Positions 50,535 through 59,254 of a DNA stretch of 64,000 bases are shown one piece after another. The translations under genes and the position numbers were made by a program. Source of the DNA: Amorphoplanes friuliensis DSM 7358 (GTDB taxonomy: Bacteria > Actinomycetota > Actinomycetes > Mycobacteriales > Micromonosporaceae); contig NC_022657.1 of NCBI RefSeq assembly GCF_000494755.1, positions 4,998,001 to 5,062,000 of the forward strand, given 5' to 3'. The notes under the pieces were generated by a model that searched no databases, was not told where the DNA came from, and worked only from the letters and a program-made list of their open reading frames with translations. Numbering within the stretch: the first letter of the stretch is position 1; every line of letters begins with the position of its first letter.

Positions 50535-50903
50535 GTGACACTGCTCGAATGGGGTGCTTTTGCCTTCGGCGCCGTGATCGGCTGGAACACCTACTTCGTC
50601 AACCGGCACCGCGACGTGGTGAAGATCGCCGACCTGCTGTCGATCATCGGCGCTCTCGGCGGCGCCGCGGTCCTGTCGCTGTTCCCGGAGCAGACGGTGA
50701 TGTTCGCTCTGTACGGGATCGGTCTGGCGGCCGGGTTCTTCGGCTACTTCCTGCTTCTGGTGATTTTCATTCTGATCAACCGCTCGAAGGGCTGGTCCAT
50801 GGCCTACTTCCTCGACGGGCGCCGGCCCGCGCTGGGCACGGACGAGAAGACCGACGGAAGCTTCCCGATGGTCAGTGGTGACAGCGGCAGCCAGGGCCTC
50901 TAG
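50535..50903 (+). CDS. three-TM protein, partner of the CHAT-SEC-C protease
   Basis: 122 residues from GTG 50535, with GGAG at 50526-50529. TM segments lie near residues 4-20, 34-52 and 56-82, followed by a soluble tail (K-G-W-S-M-A-Y-F-L-D-G-R-R-P-A-L-G). Its TAG shares one base with the GTG of the CHAT gene (TAGTG), so translation is coupled one to one. No family recognised. It may anchor, regulate or be cut by the protease. Confidence 0.75.
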   Translation: MTLLEWGAFAFGAVIGWNTYFVNRHRDVVKIADLLSIIGALGGAAVLSLFPEQTVMFALYGIGLAAGFFGYFLLLVIFILINRSKGWSMAYFLDGRRPALGTDEKTDGSFPMVSGDSGSQGL

Positions 50904-53035
50904 TGCTGGACCTGCTGGACAAACTTCTGACCTTCTTTCCCGTCGTGGCCATGGCGGCGCTGGGAGCAGTCACAGCTGTCAAAGGCTGGTTGTCACACCG
51001 GCAGCATTCACCGGGTGTCAGCGTCGAGATCGGGGCCGAACTCCCCGTCGAGTTCGAAGGTCCCACCTCGGCCGAGAGGCGGGATGCGCTCGTCGAAGCG
51101 ATCCTGGAGGCTCTCGGGCGAACTGACGACGAGGAGCCCGGTCGTATTGTCAGCACCGGCCTCGCCCGGCCCGAACTCCCGTTGCAGCCCTCGAGCCGGG
51201 ATCGCTGCCTGGAGCCCGGCCGCGCCTACCTCTTCTGGTTCGCGATCGAGGCCACGCCCGTCGAGGGTGCCCTCGACGATGTCCCGCGGGCGCTGCGGCT
51301 CCCCGACGAAGCCGTGGCCGGCGATGCGATCACCGTCGCCCTGTTCGACTATCCCGGAGAGCTGATCCTCACTCCGGGGACAAACGTCGGCACGCTGACT
51401 CTCGGGAGCGACGGGCGGATCACCCCGGGCCGCCCGCCCACCGTCGGCCTCGCCGCGCCCGATCGTCTGTTGTTCCCGATCCGGACCCCGGAGGAGCCCG
51501 GAATCCACCGCCTGCGGTGCAACGTGTACTGCCGCGGCACTCTTCTCCAGTCACGCGTCCTGTCGGTGACGGTCGAAGCGGGCGCTGCCGAACGAGAGGA
51601 CGCCCTGCAGGTCGTCGTCGACTACGCGGTCGACACCGATTTCGAGCCGGCGGCGCTCGCTCAGATCCAGCCCCTCCAGCTGTCGGTCTTCGCGAACAAC
51701 AACGGTCGTGGCACCCACAGCTTCCGATTCTTCGGCGGTGAAGCGCTGACGGCGACCGTGTCCGTCAGCGAACACCAGATCCAGGACCACATCGACCGCG
51801 CGCGCCGAACACTCACCACGGTCGCCTGGGGTGCGCCGGAGTATCGGGACGGCGCCGGGTTCAAGTACGGCCGGCCGCGGACGGCACGGTCGTTCAGCGA
51901 CGATCTGATCCAGCTGGCGATCTCCGGGCACCGGCTGTGGGCGCACGTGGCCGGTCGCGTGGCCGACGGCGCAGCCCCGGCGCTGCCCGACGTGTCGCGC
52001 TCACGGATCAAGGAACTGCAGGACCTGATGCGCCGACCGGGGATGGTGGAATTCGCCAACAAGGTGGACGCGTCGTTCACCGTTCCGGCCGGGCTCTTCT
52101 ACGACTACGACCTGGACACGACGGTGCCCGTACGGGAATGGCGTGTCTGTCCTGAGGCCCTCGACGCCATCCGGACTGGTGCGGATCTGTCCCGGCAGCC
52201 CTGTTTCCTCGGTGCCGTGGAGCACGCCGAGACCGTGGTGTGCCCGAGCGGATTCTGGGGTTTCCGGCACGGGGTCACCCTTCCGCAGGCGTCCGCGTTC
52301 AGCGTCGGCGACGCAGCCGGGGTCGCACCGTCGGCCGACGTCGAAGCCACTCACTTCATCGACGCCGAGGAACGGCCACGGATGATTCTCGGTGTCGCCG
52401 ACGACTTCACCGACCTGGGCGGCCACGTCGCCTGGGTGGAGGCGCTCGGGGGCGCCGGCTTCGTGCACCGCTGCACCACCGCGGGCCGGTTGCTGGAGGC
52501 GATGCGCGACACTGCTCTCGAACCCCATCTCGTCTACCTTTTCTGCCACGGTTCGGAGACGAACGGCATCCCGGCCCTCGTTGTCGGACCGCGCAAATCC
52601 CTCGGGATCCAGTACGAGCAGATCGCCACCGGCAACGTCTACTGGCGCCGGAGCCGTCCACTGGTGGTGCTGAACGGCTGCGGCACCACCGCCGTGCAGC
52701 CCCGGCACGCGATGAACTTCGTCGACGCCTTCATCCGTACGGCGAAGGCCTCCGGTGTCGTCGGCACCGAGATCACCACGGATGCGCGGCTCGGTGCGCG
52801 GTTCGGACAGCAGTTCCTGGACGCGTTCGTGACCGGGAGGCGCACCATCGCCGAATCCCTGCTCAGCGCGCGGCTCTCGCTGCTCGCGGAGGGTGATCCG
52901 CTCGGCCTGGCCTTCGTCGCGTACGCCGCACCGCAGCTGAGGCTCCGTGCCCGCGCCGATCCGTGCACCTGTGGTTCCGGACGAGCGTACGGCGACTGCC
53001 ATGCACCGGTGCCCGCGGCTTCCGGACGCGGGTGA
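50903..53035 (+). CDS. membrane-anchored CHAT (caspase-like) protease with C-terminal SEC-C motif
   Basis: 710 residues from GTG 50903. One TM helix (about 7-28) is followed by a long unassigned region (40-490). The CHAT domain is about 495-680: catalytic His549 in L-V-Y-L-F-C-H-G and Cys593 in V-V-L-N-G-C-G-T-T, then G-V-V-G-T-E near 618 and E-S-L-L-S-A-R near 651, the expected conserved helix. Residues 688-700 (C-T-C-G-S-G-R-A-Y-G-D-C-H) form a SEC-C zinc motif. CHAT proteases often act in regulated cell death or defence with a sensor; here the unknown N-terminal region or the small TM partner could fill that role (inference). Confidence 0.85.
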   Translation: MLDLLDKLLTFFPVVAMAALGAVTAVKGWLSHRQHSPGVSVEIGAELPVEFEGPTSAERRDALVEAILEALGRTDDEEPGRIVSTGLARPELPLQPSSRDRCLEPGRAYLFWFAIEATPVEGALDDVPRALRLPDEAVAGDAITVALFDYPGELILTPGTNVGTLTLGSDGRITPGRPPTVGLAAPDRLLFPIRTPEEPGIHRLRCNVYCRGTLLQSRVLSVTVEAGAAEREDALQVVVDYAVDTDFEPAALAQIQPLQLSVFANNNGRGTHSFRFFGGEALTATVSVSEHQIQDHIDRARRTLTTVAWGAPEYRDGAGFKYGRPRTARSFSDDLIQLAISGHRLWAHVAGRVADGAAPALPDVSRSRIKELQDLMRRPGMVEFANKVDASFTVPAGLFYDYDLDTTVPVREWRVCPEALDAIRTGADLSRQPCFLGAVEHAETVVCPSGFWGFRHGVTLPQASAFSVGDAAGVAPSADVEATHFIDAEERPRMILGVADDFTDLGGHVAWVEALGGAGFVHRCTTAGRLLEAMRDTALEPHLVYLFCHGSETNGIPALVVGPRKSLGIQYEQIATGNVYWRRSRPLVVLNGCGTTAVQPRHAMNFVDAFIRTAKASGVVGTEITTDARLGARFGQQFLDAFVTGRRTIAESLLSARLSLLAEGDPLGLAFVAYAAPQLRLRARADPCTCGSGRAYGDCHAPVPAASGRG

Positions 53036-53126
53036 GCGGAAACGGTGTCGCATCCAGAGATTGACATCGATGCGTCCGCAGGCCAACCTTTAACAAGGTT
53101 TACTGAGCCGAGGCGGGGAGTCCGGA

Positions 53127-53750
53127 GTGTCCAGACTGACGGTGGCAGTACGGTTTTCCCTGGTGGCGTCGGCCGCGTGCCTGGTCCTGACGCCGGCCGC
53201 CGCGGTGGCGACCCCGGCCCGGCCCGCTGCGAGGCCGGCCGAGTGCGCGACGCCGTCGATCGATCGGCTGCAGCAGTGGCTCGCCAGCGGTGAGGGGACC
53301 ACCGTGCCGGCGACGGGCAGTCTGCTCCTGCCCAACCGTCACGGTGACCGCTACACCGCGAAGGTCGACTTCGTCAACGCCGAGTGGCACGTGGTGGTCG
53401 TGTGGCTCGCGAACGAGTTCGAGGCGCAGGTCGACCTGGCGGACTCGAAGGGCTTCTGGCTCACCTACAGCGCGACCGAGGACCTGTACGTGCAGCTGCG
53501 TCCGGCTTCGCACTGGAGCGGCGGCGCCCAGTGGGCCACCGCCGTGCCGTCGACGCAGGGACGGACGGTGACCCGGTTCTTCAGCTTCCGGCCGCAGGCG
53601 TGGGGGGCGGTCCCCGAACTGGGCGCACCCGCGCACTCGTTCGCGTCGGCGCTCAGCGAGGCGCGTGGCCTGGTCTTCGTGGGCAAGACCGCGAACGAGC
53701 TCAGTTTCCGGGGCCTGCGTATCCACCGGTACACCCCGCCCTGCCTGTAG
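53127..53750 (+). CDS. secreted protein, unknown
   Basis: 207 residues from GTG 53127. Sec signal peptide (V-A-V-R-F-S-L-V-A-S-A-A-C-L-V-L-T-P-A-A-A) with cleavage near A-T-P-A. The mature part has two cysteines (near 40 and 206) that could pair, and beta-rich runs (Y-T-A-K-V-D-F-V-N-A-E-W-H-V-V-V-V-W). No family recognised. Confidence 0.7.
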   Translation: MSRLTVAVRFSLVASAACLVLTPAAAVATPARPAARPAECATPSIDRLQQWLASGEGTTVPATGSLLLPNRHGDRYTAKVDFVNAEWHVVVVWLANEFEAQVDLADSKGFWLTYSATEDLYVQLRPASHWSGGAQWATAVPSTQGRTVTRFFSFRPQAWGAVPELGAPAHSFASALSEARGLVFVGKTANELSFRGLRIHRYTPPCL

Positions 53751-53825
53751 CCGGGCCGGTGAGGAGTTAGCGGCTCGGCGCTGGGTACTAGGGCGGGGTA
53801 GACCGTCCGACGAGGGAGACCTGGC

Positions 53826-54029
53826 ATGAGCAGCGACGACAAGGTTGTCCGGAACGCCGGCAGCAGTGCCGACCAGCACATCACCGGCAGCCCGGAGACC
53901 GGTTCCTTCACCACCGACGAGAAGCCGACCGGCGACACACCGTCCCACGGCAGCAGCAACGCCGGCATCAACGAGACCCGCGCCAACCGCCCCGAGAACA
54001 TGGGGGTCGTCGAGGAGGATCCCGCTTAG
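53826..54029 (+). CDS. small disordered hydrophilic protein
   Basis: 67 residues from ATG 53826, with GAGGGAGAC upstream. Composition is Ser/Thr/Gly/Asn/Asp-rich with no hydrophobic core (S-S-D-D-K-V-V-R-N-A-G-S-S). Such proteins are common in actinobacteria with no assigned role. The stop TAG is completed by the first base of the inserted element. Confidence 0.6.
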   Translation: MSSDDKVVRNAGSSADQHITGSPETGSFTTDEKPTGDTPSHGSSNAGINETRANRPENMGVVEEDPA

Positions 54030-54116
54030 GGCCTGTCCTGCCGATCTTGGCAAGGTCGCAGCGAGGTCCAGGTTTCGCCTCGCAGAGCAGGCCGTCAAGA
54101 TCGGCAGGAGAGGCCC
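54029..54116. repeat. 88-bp MITE-like hairpin unit at the left end of the element
   Basis: Left arm 54029-54049 (starts GGGCCTGTCCTGCCG) and right arm 54096-54116 (starts CAAGATCGGCAGG) are reverse complements at 20 of 21 bases. The interior folds again (GCGAGG...CCTCGC). The arm shares GGGCCT..TACTGCCGATC-type sequence with the insertion-sequence ends, so this looks like an internal deletion derivative of the same element. Confidence 0.7.
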
Positions 54117-54404
54117 CTGGGCCTTGTACTGCCGATCGGTTGATCGGTTCCTGGTTGATGTGCCCGGTGTTGGGCGAGGTGAGCTGACCGACAAGACGTG
54201 GGCGGTGATCGAGCCGCTGTTGCCGGAGTCGAGCCGCAGGTCAGGGCGATGGCGGATCACCGGCAGGTGATCAACGGATCTTGTGGAACTGGGGCGCCGC
54301 GGCGGGACCTACCGAAACGGCTACGGCCCATGGAAGACCTGCCACGAACGGCTACGGCAGTGGGGGCCGGCCAAGCGCCAGGGCCCGCAAAAGGCTCAGC
54401 AGAA

Positions 54405-54425
54405 CCCAACTTCAATGAGGTTGGG
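54405..54425. repeat. second copy of the CCCAACTTC hairpin
   Basis: Arms CCCAACTTC and GAGGTTGGG pair with one G-T wobble around AAT. Both this and 11051-11075 contain the nine bases CCCAACTTC and a right arm that continues into GGCCTTC. It lies in the transposase remnant. Confidence 0.5.
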
Positions 54426-54596
54426 CCTTCCTGACGCCGTGCGGGCCCTGGCTGGGACACCGAGCTCGCCGCAGCCGCCGGGGCGGGGGCGGACCCGCTG
54501 ACCGGACTCGTTCCTGCCGCGGCTCGCCGGCCGGACGACTGGCTCGGTACGTGCTGGGTAGCACTCCACCGATGACGGGACCTAGGAACGGATCCG

Positions 54597-54620
54597 GGTC
54601 CAGGTCCAGGTCCAGGTCCA
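54597..54620. repeat. four tandem GGTCCA units
   Basis: Four direct copies of the hexamer GGTCCA in the decayed element. Adds Asp/Leu repeats to dead reading frames; sign of slippage. Confidence 0.8.
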
Positions 54621-55138
54621 TGACGACGGTCAACCGGTCGAATGGATCATCAGCGTGGTTCCCAGCGGCGGATGGTGAAGCGCTGGGTCGCTCGAGGGGC
54701 GGCCCGACCACCAAGATTCATCTCGCCGTCGACGGCCGCGGCCAATCTTGGCTCACGCCCGGCCGATCTGGTGACAACCCTCAGCCGTTCGTGCTGCTGG
54801 ACGCGATCCGAGTGCACCACGGTGGTCCGGGCCGGCCCCGCAAGAGACCCGACATGCTGATCGCGGACAAGGCCTACGCCCACGACCCCACCCGATGCGG
54901 ACTACGCCGCCGCGGCATTGCCCACACCATCCCCGAACGGGTCCGGCCAGGTCGCCCGCCGAGCCGCCAAAGGCAGCCACGGCGGACGACCACCCGAGTT
55001 CGACAAACAGGTCTACCGGCAACGTGGTGGAGCGCTGCTTCGACCGACTCAAGCAATGGCGACCATTAGCCACCCGCTACGCCAAACGGGCCGCTCTCTA
55101 CCGCTCTGATCTGGCTCCGATGATCGGCAGGGCACGGC

Positions 55139-55504
55139 CTAGTCGACGAGCAGGGTGCGGTTGAAGCCGACCGCGTCCAGGACCAGGCGGGTGATGCCGC
55201 GGGCTCCGCGGACCCGGAAGGCGCCGCCGGTGGCGGCCGCGGTGAAGAGGACCTTTGCGCCGGCCGAGCCGAAGAAGTCGGCGCGGCTGAGGTCGCAGCA
55301 CACCCGCTGGCCGACGGACAGGCCTCTTACCAGGGCGCGTTCCAGGTAGGGGGCGGTGTCGCGGTCGACGTCGCCGTCGACGGTGATGACGTGCAGGTCC
55401 GGGGCCTGGTCGTCGGTTTCGGTGTGCGTGTAGACGGTGGCGATCACCACGTCGTCGAGGCCGACGACGGCCGCGACGACGGTGCGGTGCGGGGAAGACA
55501 GCAT
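55139..55504 (-). CDS. STAS-domain (anti-anti-sigma-like) protein
   Basis: 121 residues from ATG 55504. The STAS pattern is D-L-H-V-I-T-V-D-G-D-V-D-R-D-T-A-P-Y-L, then V-C-C-D-L-S-R-A-D-F-F-G-S-A-G-A-K-V-L with the serine that is phosphorylated in SpoIIAA-like proteins. It is likely part of a partner switch with the HATPase protein divergently encoded at 55664. The stop is completed by the element end at 55139; without the insertion it would be TAA (see finding). Confidence 0.82.
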   Translation of the reverse strand: MLSSPHRTVVAAVVGLDDVVIATVYTHTETDDQAPDLHVITVDGDVDRDTAPYLERALVRGLSVGQRVCCDLSRADFFGSAGAKVLFTAAATGGAFRVRGARGITRLVLDAVGFNRTLLVD

Positions 55505-55663
55505 GGGAAGGGCCTCACGTCGGCGGGACACGACGGGCACTTGGCTTGACCCACCACCATGCTAGACCGCGGTTTCGTCTCCGTCCGCCGCCGTCTCATG
55601 ATTTTTCTCTCCCGAAAGGAGGGAAGGCGGCATAGTTGGTGGGGCGCAGGGTAGGAGACTGCC

Positions 55664-56053
55664 GTGGATTCGTTGCGGTTGTCCTTTGCGCACCGAACCG
55701 ACTATGCGGGCCTCAGGCAGCACGCACGGGAGGTCCTCGACCGCTGGCAGACCCCCGACCTGGTCGACGACACGCTGCTGGTGATCACCGAGCTGGTCGA
55801 GAACGTTGTCCAGCACACCGGTGACGGGGGTGAGCTGGTGCTGCACCGCTGCGGCGACGCCGTCCGTGTCGAGGTTGCCGACAGCAGCAGTGCGCTTCCT
55901 CGCGCGTACGGGCCGGATCCGCGCCGTATCGGCGGCCGGGGGTTGTTGCTGGTCGCCGCGGTTTCGCGGGATTGGGGCGCCCGCCCGGACGGGGTCGGCA
56001 AGATCGTCTGGGCCGATGTGCCGCTGACCAGTCAGGCGAGCGCCCGCAGTTAG
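55664..56053 (+). CDS. HATPase_c ATP-binding protein (anti-sigma factor kinase-like)
   Basis: 129 residues from GTG 55664. N-box E-L-V-E-N-V-V-Q-H-T near residue 46 and the G1-type V-E-V-A-D-S-S near 74 followed by G-G-R-G-L-L-L-V near 93 are the Bergerat ATP-binding landmarks of SpoIIAB/RsbW-like proteins. Together with the STAS protein it could regulate a sigma factor; no sigma factor gene is adjacent. Confidence 0.85.
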   Translation: MDSLRLSFAHRTDYAGLRQHAREVLDRWQTPDLVDDTLLVITELVENVVQHTGDGGELVLHRCGDAVRVEVADSSSALPRAYGPDPRRIGGRGLLLVAAVSRDWGARPDGVGKIVWADVPLTSQASARS

Positions 56054-56892
56054 TTGCCGAGAGTCCGCAGGGCTGTCTCGACCTCGCGGGGCAGGCGGCG
56101 GCGGTGCCGGAGCGCCCACGGCACGTCCGGGACGAGGCCCGCCACCACTGAGGGCTGAGTGCGCACCGCGGCGACGACCTCTCGAGCGATCACGGCGGGC
56201 GGCCGGCGCAGCACCGCGGTCAGCATCCGGTTGCGGATCTCGCGCCGGTGCCGCGCGGAGACGTCCCGGCCGGCCGGTTCCGGGAAGTGGTGCACCACGA
56301 GGTCCGGTGTGTAGCTCAGGTGCCAGCCGGCCGCGGCGAGGTCCATGGCCAGCAGCGCCTCCTCGCCGTAGACGACCAGGCGTGGTTCGAAACCGCCGAC
56401 CGCCAGGAACGCGTCCCGGCGGACGACGGTGGCGCACGAGAGGAAGCCCAGGACCGACGGGCCGGCACCGCCGGGCGGGGTGCCCAGCGGTGCCGTTGCC
56501 ATGCCGGCCGAGACCGGGTCGAGCCTGTTCTCCGCGCCGACCCGCACCTGGGCCGTGAGCAGCGCCGTCCGCGGATGGGACCGGAACAGCTCCACTGCCG
56601 CCGCGAGCATGCCCGGCGCCCAGTACGAGTCGTCGTCGGCGAACGCGACGTACGGGGTCCGGGCCTGCTCGACGCCGATGTTGCGTGCCGCGGCCCCGAG
56701 GTTCTCCTCCAGCCGGATCACCCGGGCACCGTCGACGGTGAGCGGGTGGTCCGAGCCGTTGTCGATCACCACGACCGGGGCCCGGTGCCGTGGCACGGTC
56801 TCCCGGAGCCGGTCGGGGCGGTTGCGGGTGGCGACGACCACGGTGACCTCGTCGGTCTCCTGGGCCATGCCGGCGTCGGGAAGGAGCGTCAC
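56050..56892 (-). CDS. family 2 glycosyltransferase
   Basis: 280 residues from GTG 56892 (an ATG 8 codons later is the alternative). V-T-V-V-V-A-T-R-N-R-P-D-R near 17, D-N-G-S near 45, G-A-A-A-R-N-I-G near 67, F-A-D-D-D-S-Y near 84 (donor DxD) and G-G-F-E-P-R-L-V-V-Y-G-E-E near 166. GT2 typical of surface glycan or glycoprotein synthesis. It begins 7 bases after the catalase stop. Confidence 0.86.
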   Translation of the reverse strand: MTLLPDAGMAQETDEVTVVVATRNRPDRLRETVPRHRAPVVVIDNGSDHPLTVDGARVIRLEENLGAAARNIGVEQARTPYVAFADDDSYWAPGMLAAAVELFRSHPRTALLTAQVRVGAENRLDPVSAGMATAPLGTPPGGAGPSVLGFLSCATVVRRDAFLAVGGFEPRLVVYGEEALLAMDLAAAGWHLSYTPDLVVHHFPEPAGRDVSARHRREIRNRMLTAVLRRPPAVIAREVVAAVRTQPSVVAGLVPDVPWALRHRRRLPREVETALRTLGN

Positions 56893-56899
56893 GGTGCTG

Positions 56900-59158
56900 T
56901 CACGCCACCGAGGCCGGGAACCGCTGCCAGACCCGGTGGGAGCCGAGGAGCTCCTGGACGGCGGCGAACGTGTCCGCTCCGGACTCGCCCGCGACCACGC
57001 CGGGGGTGCCGGCGACGCCCGCCCGCTGGAGCACGGCGGCGCCGTCTCCCCAGGCGCCGATCGCCTTGGCGTGGCGCCACGCCTCGTCGATCATCATGAG
57101 CACCCGCGGGTCGACGCTGCGGTCGGTTCCCGCTCCGGCCTTGTCGTCGCGCGACGGCAGAGCGTCCGGCGCGGGCGGCGGCGCGGCGGCCACCAGCAGC
57201 GCGTCGAACTCGACGGATCGGGCGGTGGCGAAGGTGCGCTGCACGGTGACCGTGCCGATCGTCCCGCCGTGCGGCGCGATGATCAGGGGCACCATGCCGG
57301 CGGCGAACACCGCTTCCCTCAGCGCGGTCACGCCGTCCGCGTCGTCGTCACCGACCACGATGCCGATCATCCGGCCGTCGGGCGGCCACACGTGGCCGAC
57401 CTGGGACAGGGCCGGGCTGGCGGCGACCTCGGCGAGCGGCTGCGTCGGCTCCGGGACGGGCAGGCCGAGACCGGTCGCGACCTGTGCGCACAGGATCGGG
57501 TCGACGTTCGCCAGGCACTGCAGCTGCCGTTCCTTGATCGCCTGCTCGTAGACCTTGCCGAGCTCGAACGTGTACGCCCGGATGATGTGGTCCTTCTCGA
57601 CCGGCGTCATGCTCTGCCAGAACAGGCGTACCTGGCTGTAGTGATCGTCGAAGGAGGCCGGGTTCTGCCTGATCTTGGGGGCCTCGGCCACCCGGACCGG
57701 AACGTCGACAAAGGCGTTCTCGGCGTCACCGGCGGGGAACGGGTTGCCTCCGTCGAGGGAGTTCGGCCGGTACGGCGCCACACCCGCGTGCACGGCCTGC
57801 TGGTGGAAACCGTCACGCAGCATGTCGTTGACCGGGGCGTGCGGCCGGTTCACCGGGATCTGGTGGAAGTTCGGCCCGGCCAGACGGGTGAGCTGGGTGT
57901 CGAGGTAGGAGAAGAGCCGGCCCTGCAGCAGCGGGTCGTTGGTCACGTCGATGCCCGGCGGCAGGTGCCCGAGGTGGAAGGCGACCTGCTCGACCTCGGC
58001 GAAGAAGTTGGTCGGCGTCCGGTTGAGCACGAGGCGCCCGACCGGCTGCACCTCGGCCAGCTCCTCCGGAACGATCTTGGTGGGGTCGAGCAGGTCGACC
58101 CCGGCGAAGGTCTCCTCCGGGGTGTCGGGGAAGACCTGCAGGCCCAGCTCCCACTCCGGGAAGGCGCCGGACTCGATCGCGTCGTACAGGTCACGCCGGT
58201 GGAAGTCCGGGTCGAGACCGGAGAGCAGCTGCGCCTCTTCCCAGGTCAGGGAGTGGACACCGAGCTTCGGCTTCCAGTGGAACTTGACCAGGACCGTCTC
58301 GCCGGCGTCGTTGACCAGCCGGAAGGTGTGGACCCCGAAGCCTTCCATGGTCCGGTACGAGCGCGGGATGCCGCGGTCCGACATGTTCCAGATGGTGTGG
58401 TGCTGCGCCTCGGTGTGCAGCGAGACGAAGTCCCAGAACGTGTCGTGTGCGCTCTGCGCCTGCGGGATCTCCCGGTCCGGGTGCGGCTTGCCCGCGTGGA
58501 TGACGTCCGGGAACTTGATCGCATCCTGGATGAAGAACACGGGGATGTTGTTGCCGACCAGGTCGAAGGTGCCCTCTTCGGTGTAGAACTTCGTCGCGAA
58601 GCCGCGGGTGTCACGGACGGTGTCGGCCGAGCCGCGCGAACCGAGCACCGTGGAGAAGCGGACGAAGACCGGCGTCTCCACGTTCTTCTTCAGGAAGCCC
58701 GCCCGGGTGAGTCCTTCCGCCGTGCCGTACGAGGTGAAGACCCCGTGCGCGCCGGCGCCGCGGGCGTGCACGACACGCTCCGGGATCCGCTCGTGATCGA
58801 AGTGCATGATCTTCTCGCGGAAGTGGTGGTCCTGCAGCAGCACCGGGCCGCGGGCACCAGCCTTGAGCGAGTGGTCGGTGTCGCGCAGCCTGGCCCCTTG
58901 GGCGGTGGTGAGGTACGCGCCCTGCTGCCCCTTCGCCGTGGGTGGCACACCGGTCTCGGCGCCCGTGGGGGTCCGCGTCTCGGGTGTCCCCTGTTCCTTC
59001 TTGGGCGGGAGCGGGTCGTGCGGCGTGGTCGGTTCGGCGAGCGAGGGCGTGCCGCTGCCGGGCGCGCCGGGCACGTCCGGGCTCAGAGCATCGGTCACCT
59101 TGGCCGCTGCGGCCTCGACGACATCCTTGACCACTTCGACGGGCTTACGCGGGTCCAT
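56900..59158 (-). CDS. katE: large-subunit monofunctional catalase (HPII/KatE type)
   Basis: 752 residues, the large-subunit size. Catalytic His lies in E-R-V-V-H-A-R-G-A-G near 126, Asn in G-N-N-I-P-V-F-F-I-Q-D near 205, and the haem-ligand Tyr in R-L-F-S-Y-L-D-T-Q near 417. Residues about 600-752 form the extra flavodoxin/DJ-1-like domain (I-G-I-V-V-G-D-D-D-A-D-G-V). CAGAAAGGTGACGC precedes the ATG. It breaks down H2O2 in stationary or stress conditions. The N-terminal 80 residues are low complexity. Confidence 0.93.
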   Translation of the reverse strand: MDPRKPVEVVKDVVEAAAAKVTDALSPDVPGAPGSGTPSLAEPTTPHDPLPPKKEQGTPETRTPTGAETGVPPTAKGQQGAYLTTAQGARLRDTDHSLKAGARGPVLLQDHHFREKIMHFDHERIPERVVHARGAGAHGVFTSYGTAEGLTRAGFLKKNVETPVFVRFSTVLGSRGSADTVRDTRGFATKFYTEEGTFDLVGNNIPVFFIQDAIKFPDVIHAGKPHPDREIPQAQSAHDTFWDFVSLHTEAQHHTIWNMSDRGIPRSYRTMEGFGVHTFRLVNDAGETVLVKFHWKPKLGVHSLTWEEAQLLSGLDPDFHRRDLYDAIESGAFPEWELGLQVFPDTPEETFAGVDLLDPTKIVPEELAEVQPVGRLVLNRTPTNFFAEVEQVAFHLGHLPPGIDVTNDPLLQGRLFSYLDTQLTRLAGPNFHQIPVNRPHAPVNDMLRDGFHQQAVHAGVAPYRPNSLDGGNPFPAGDAENAFVDVPVRVAEAPKIRQNPASFDDHYSQVRLFWQSMTPVEKDHIIRAYTFELGKVYEQAIKERQLQCLANVDPILCAQVATGLGLPVPEPTQPLAEVAASPALSQVGHVWPPDGRMIGIVVGDDDADGVTALREAVFAAGMVPLIIAPHGGTIGTVTVQRTFATARSVEFDALLVAAAPPPAPDALPSRDDKAGAGTDRSVDPRVLMMIDEAWRHAKAIGAWGDGAAVLQRAGVAGTPGVVAGESGADTFAAVQELLGSHRVWQRFPASVA

Positions 59159-59254
59159 GCGTCACCTTTCTGTTGTTTCGGGAACCTCGACCGCGTACCC
59201 GGCCCCGAAGCGGTCAAACCTGAGCATCCGGACCGGCCGCCATTTGTTACATCG

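Larger units (their letters stand above)
54160..55118 (+). pseudogene. broken IS5-family transposase
   Basis: Pieces in different frames match an IS5 transposase: G-E-L-T-D-K-T-W-A-V-I-E-P-L-L-P at the start, Y-G-P-W-K-T-C-H-E-R-L-R-Q-W, then G-R-S-R-G-G-P-T-T-K-I-H-L-A-V-D-G-R-G (around the first DDE Asp), R-P-D-M-L-I-A-D-K-A-Y (second Asp) and N-V-V-E-R-C-F-D-R-L-K-Q-W (Glu). Frame changes and stops separate them, so the gene is dead. Confidence 0.85.
54029..55139. mobile_element. decayed IS5-type insertion, flanked by TA
   Basis: Left end GGGCCTTGTACTGCCGATC (54119-54137) matches the reverse complement of the right end (bases about 55121-55139) at 15 of 18 positions, and the MITE-like unit extends the left side to 54029. 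The outermost bases are flanked by TA (54027-54028 and 55140-55141), consistent with a 2-bp TA duplication. The internal transposase is broken. IS427-group IS5 elements have similar ends. Confidence 0.78.
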
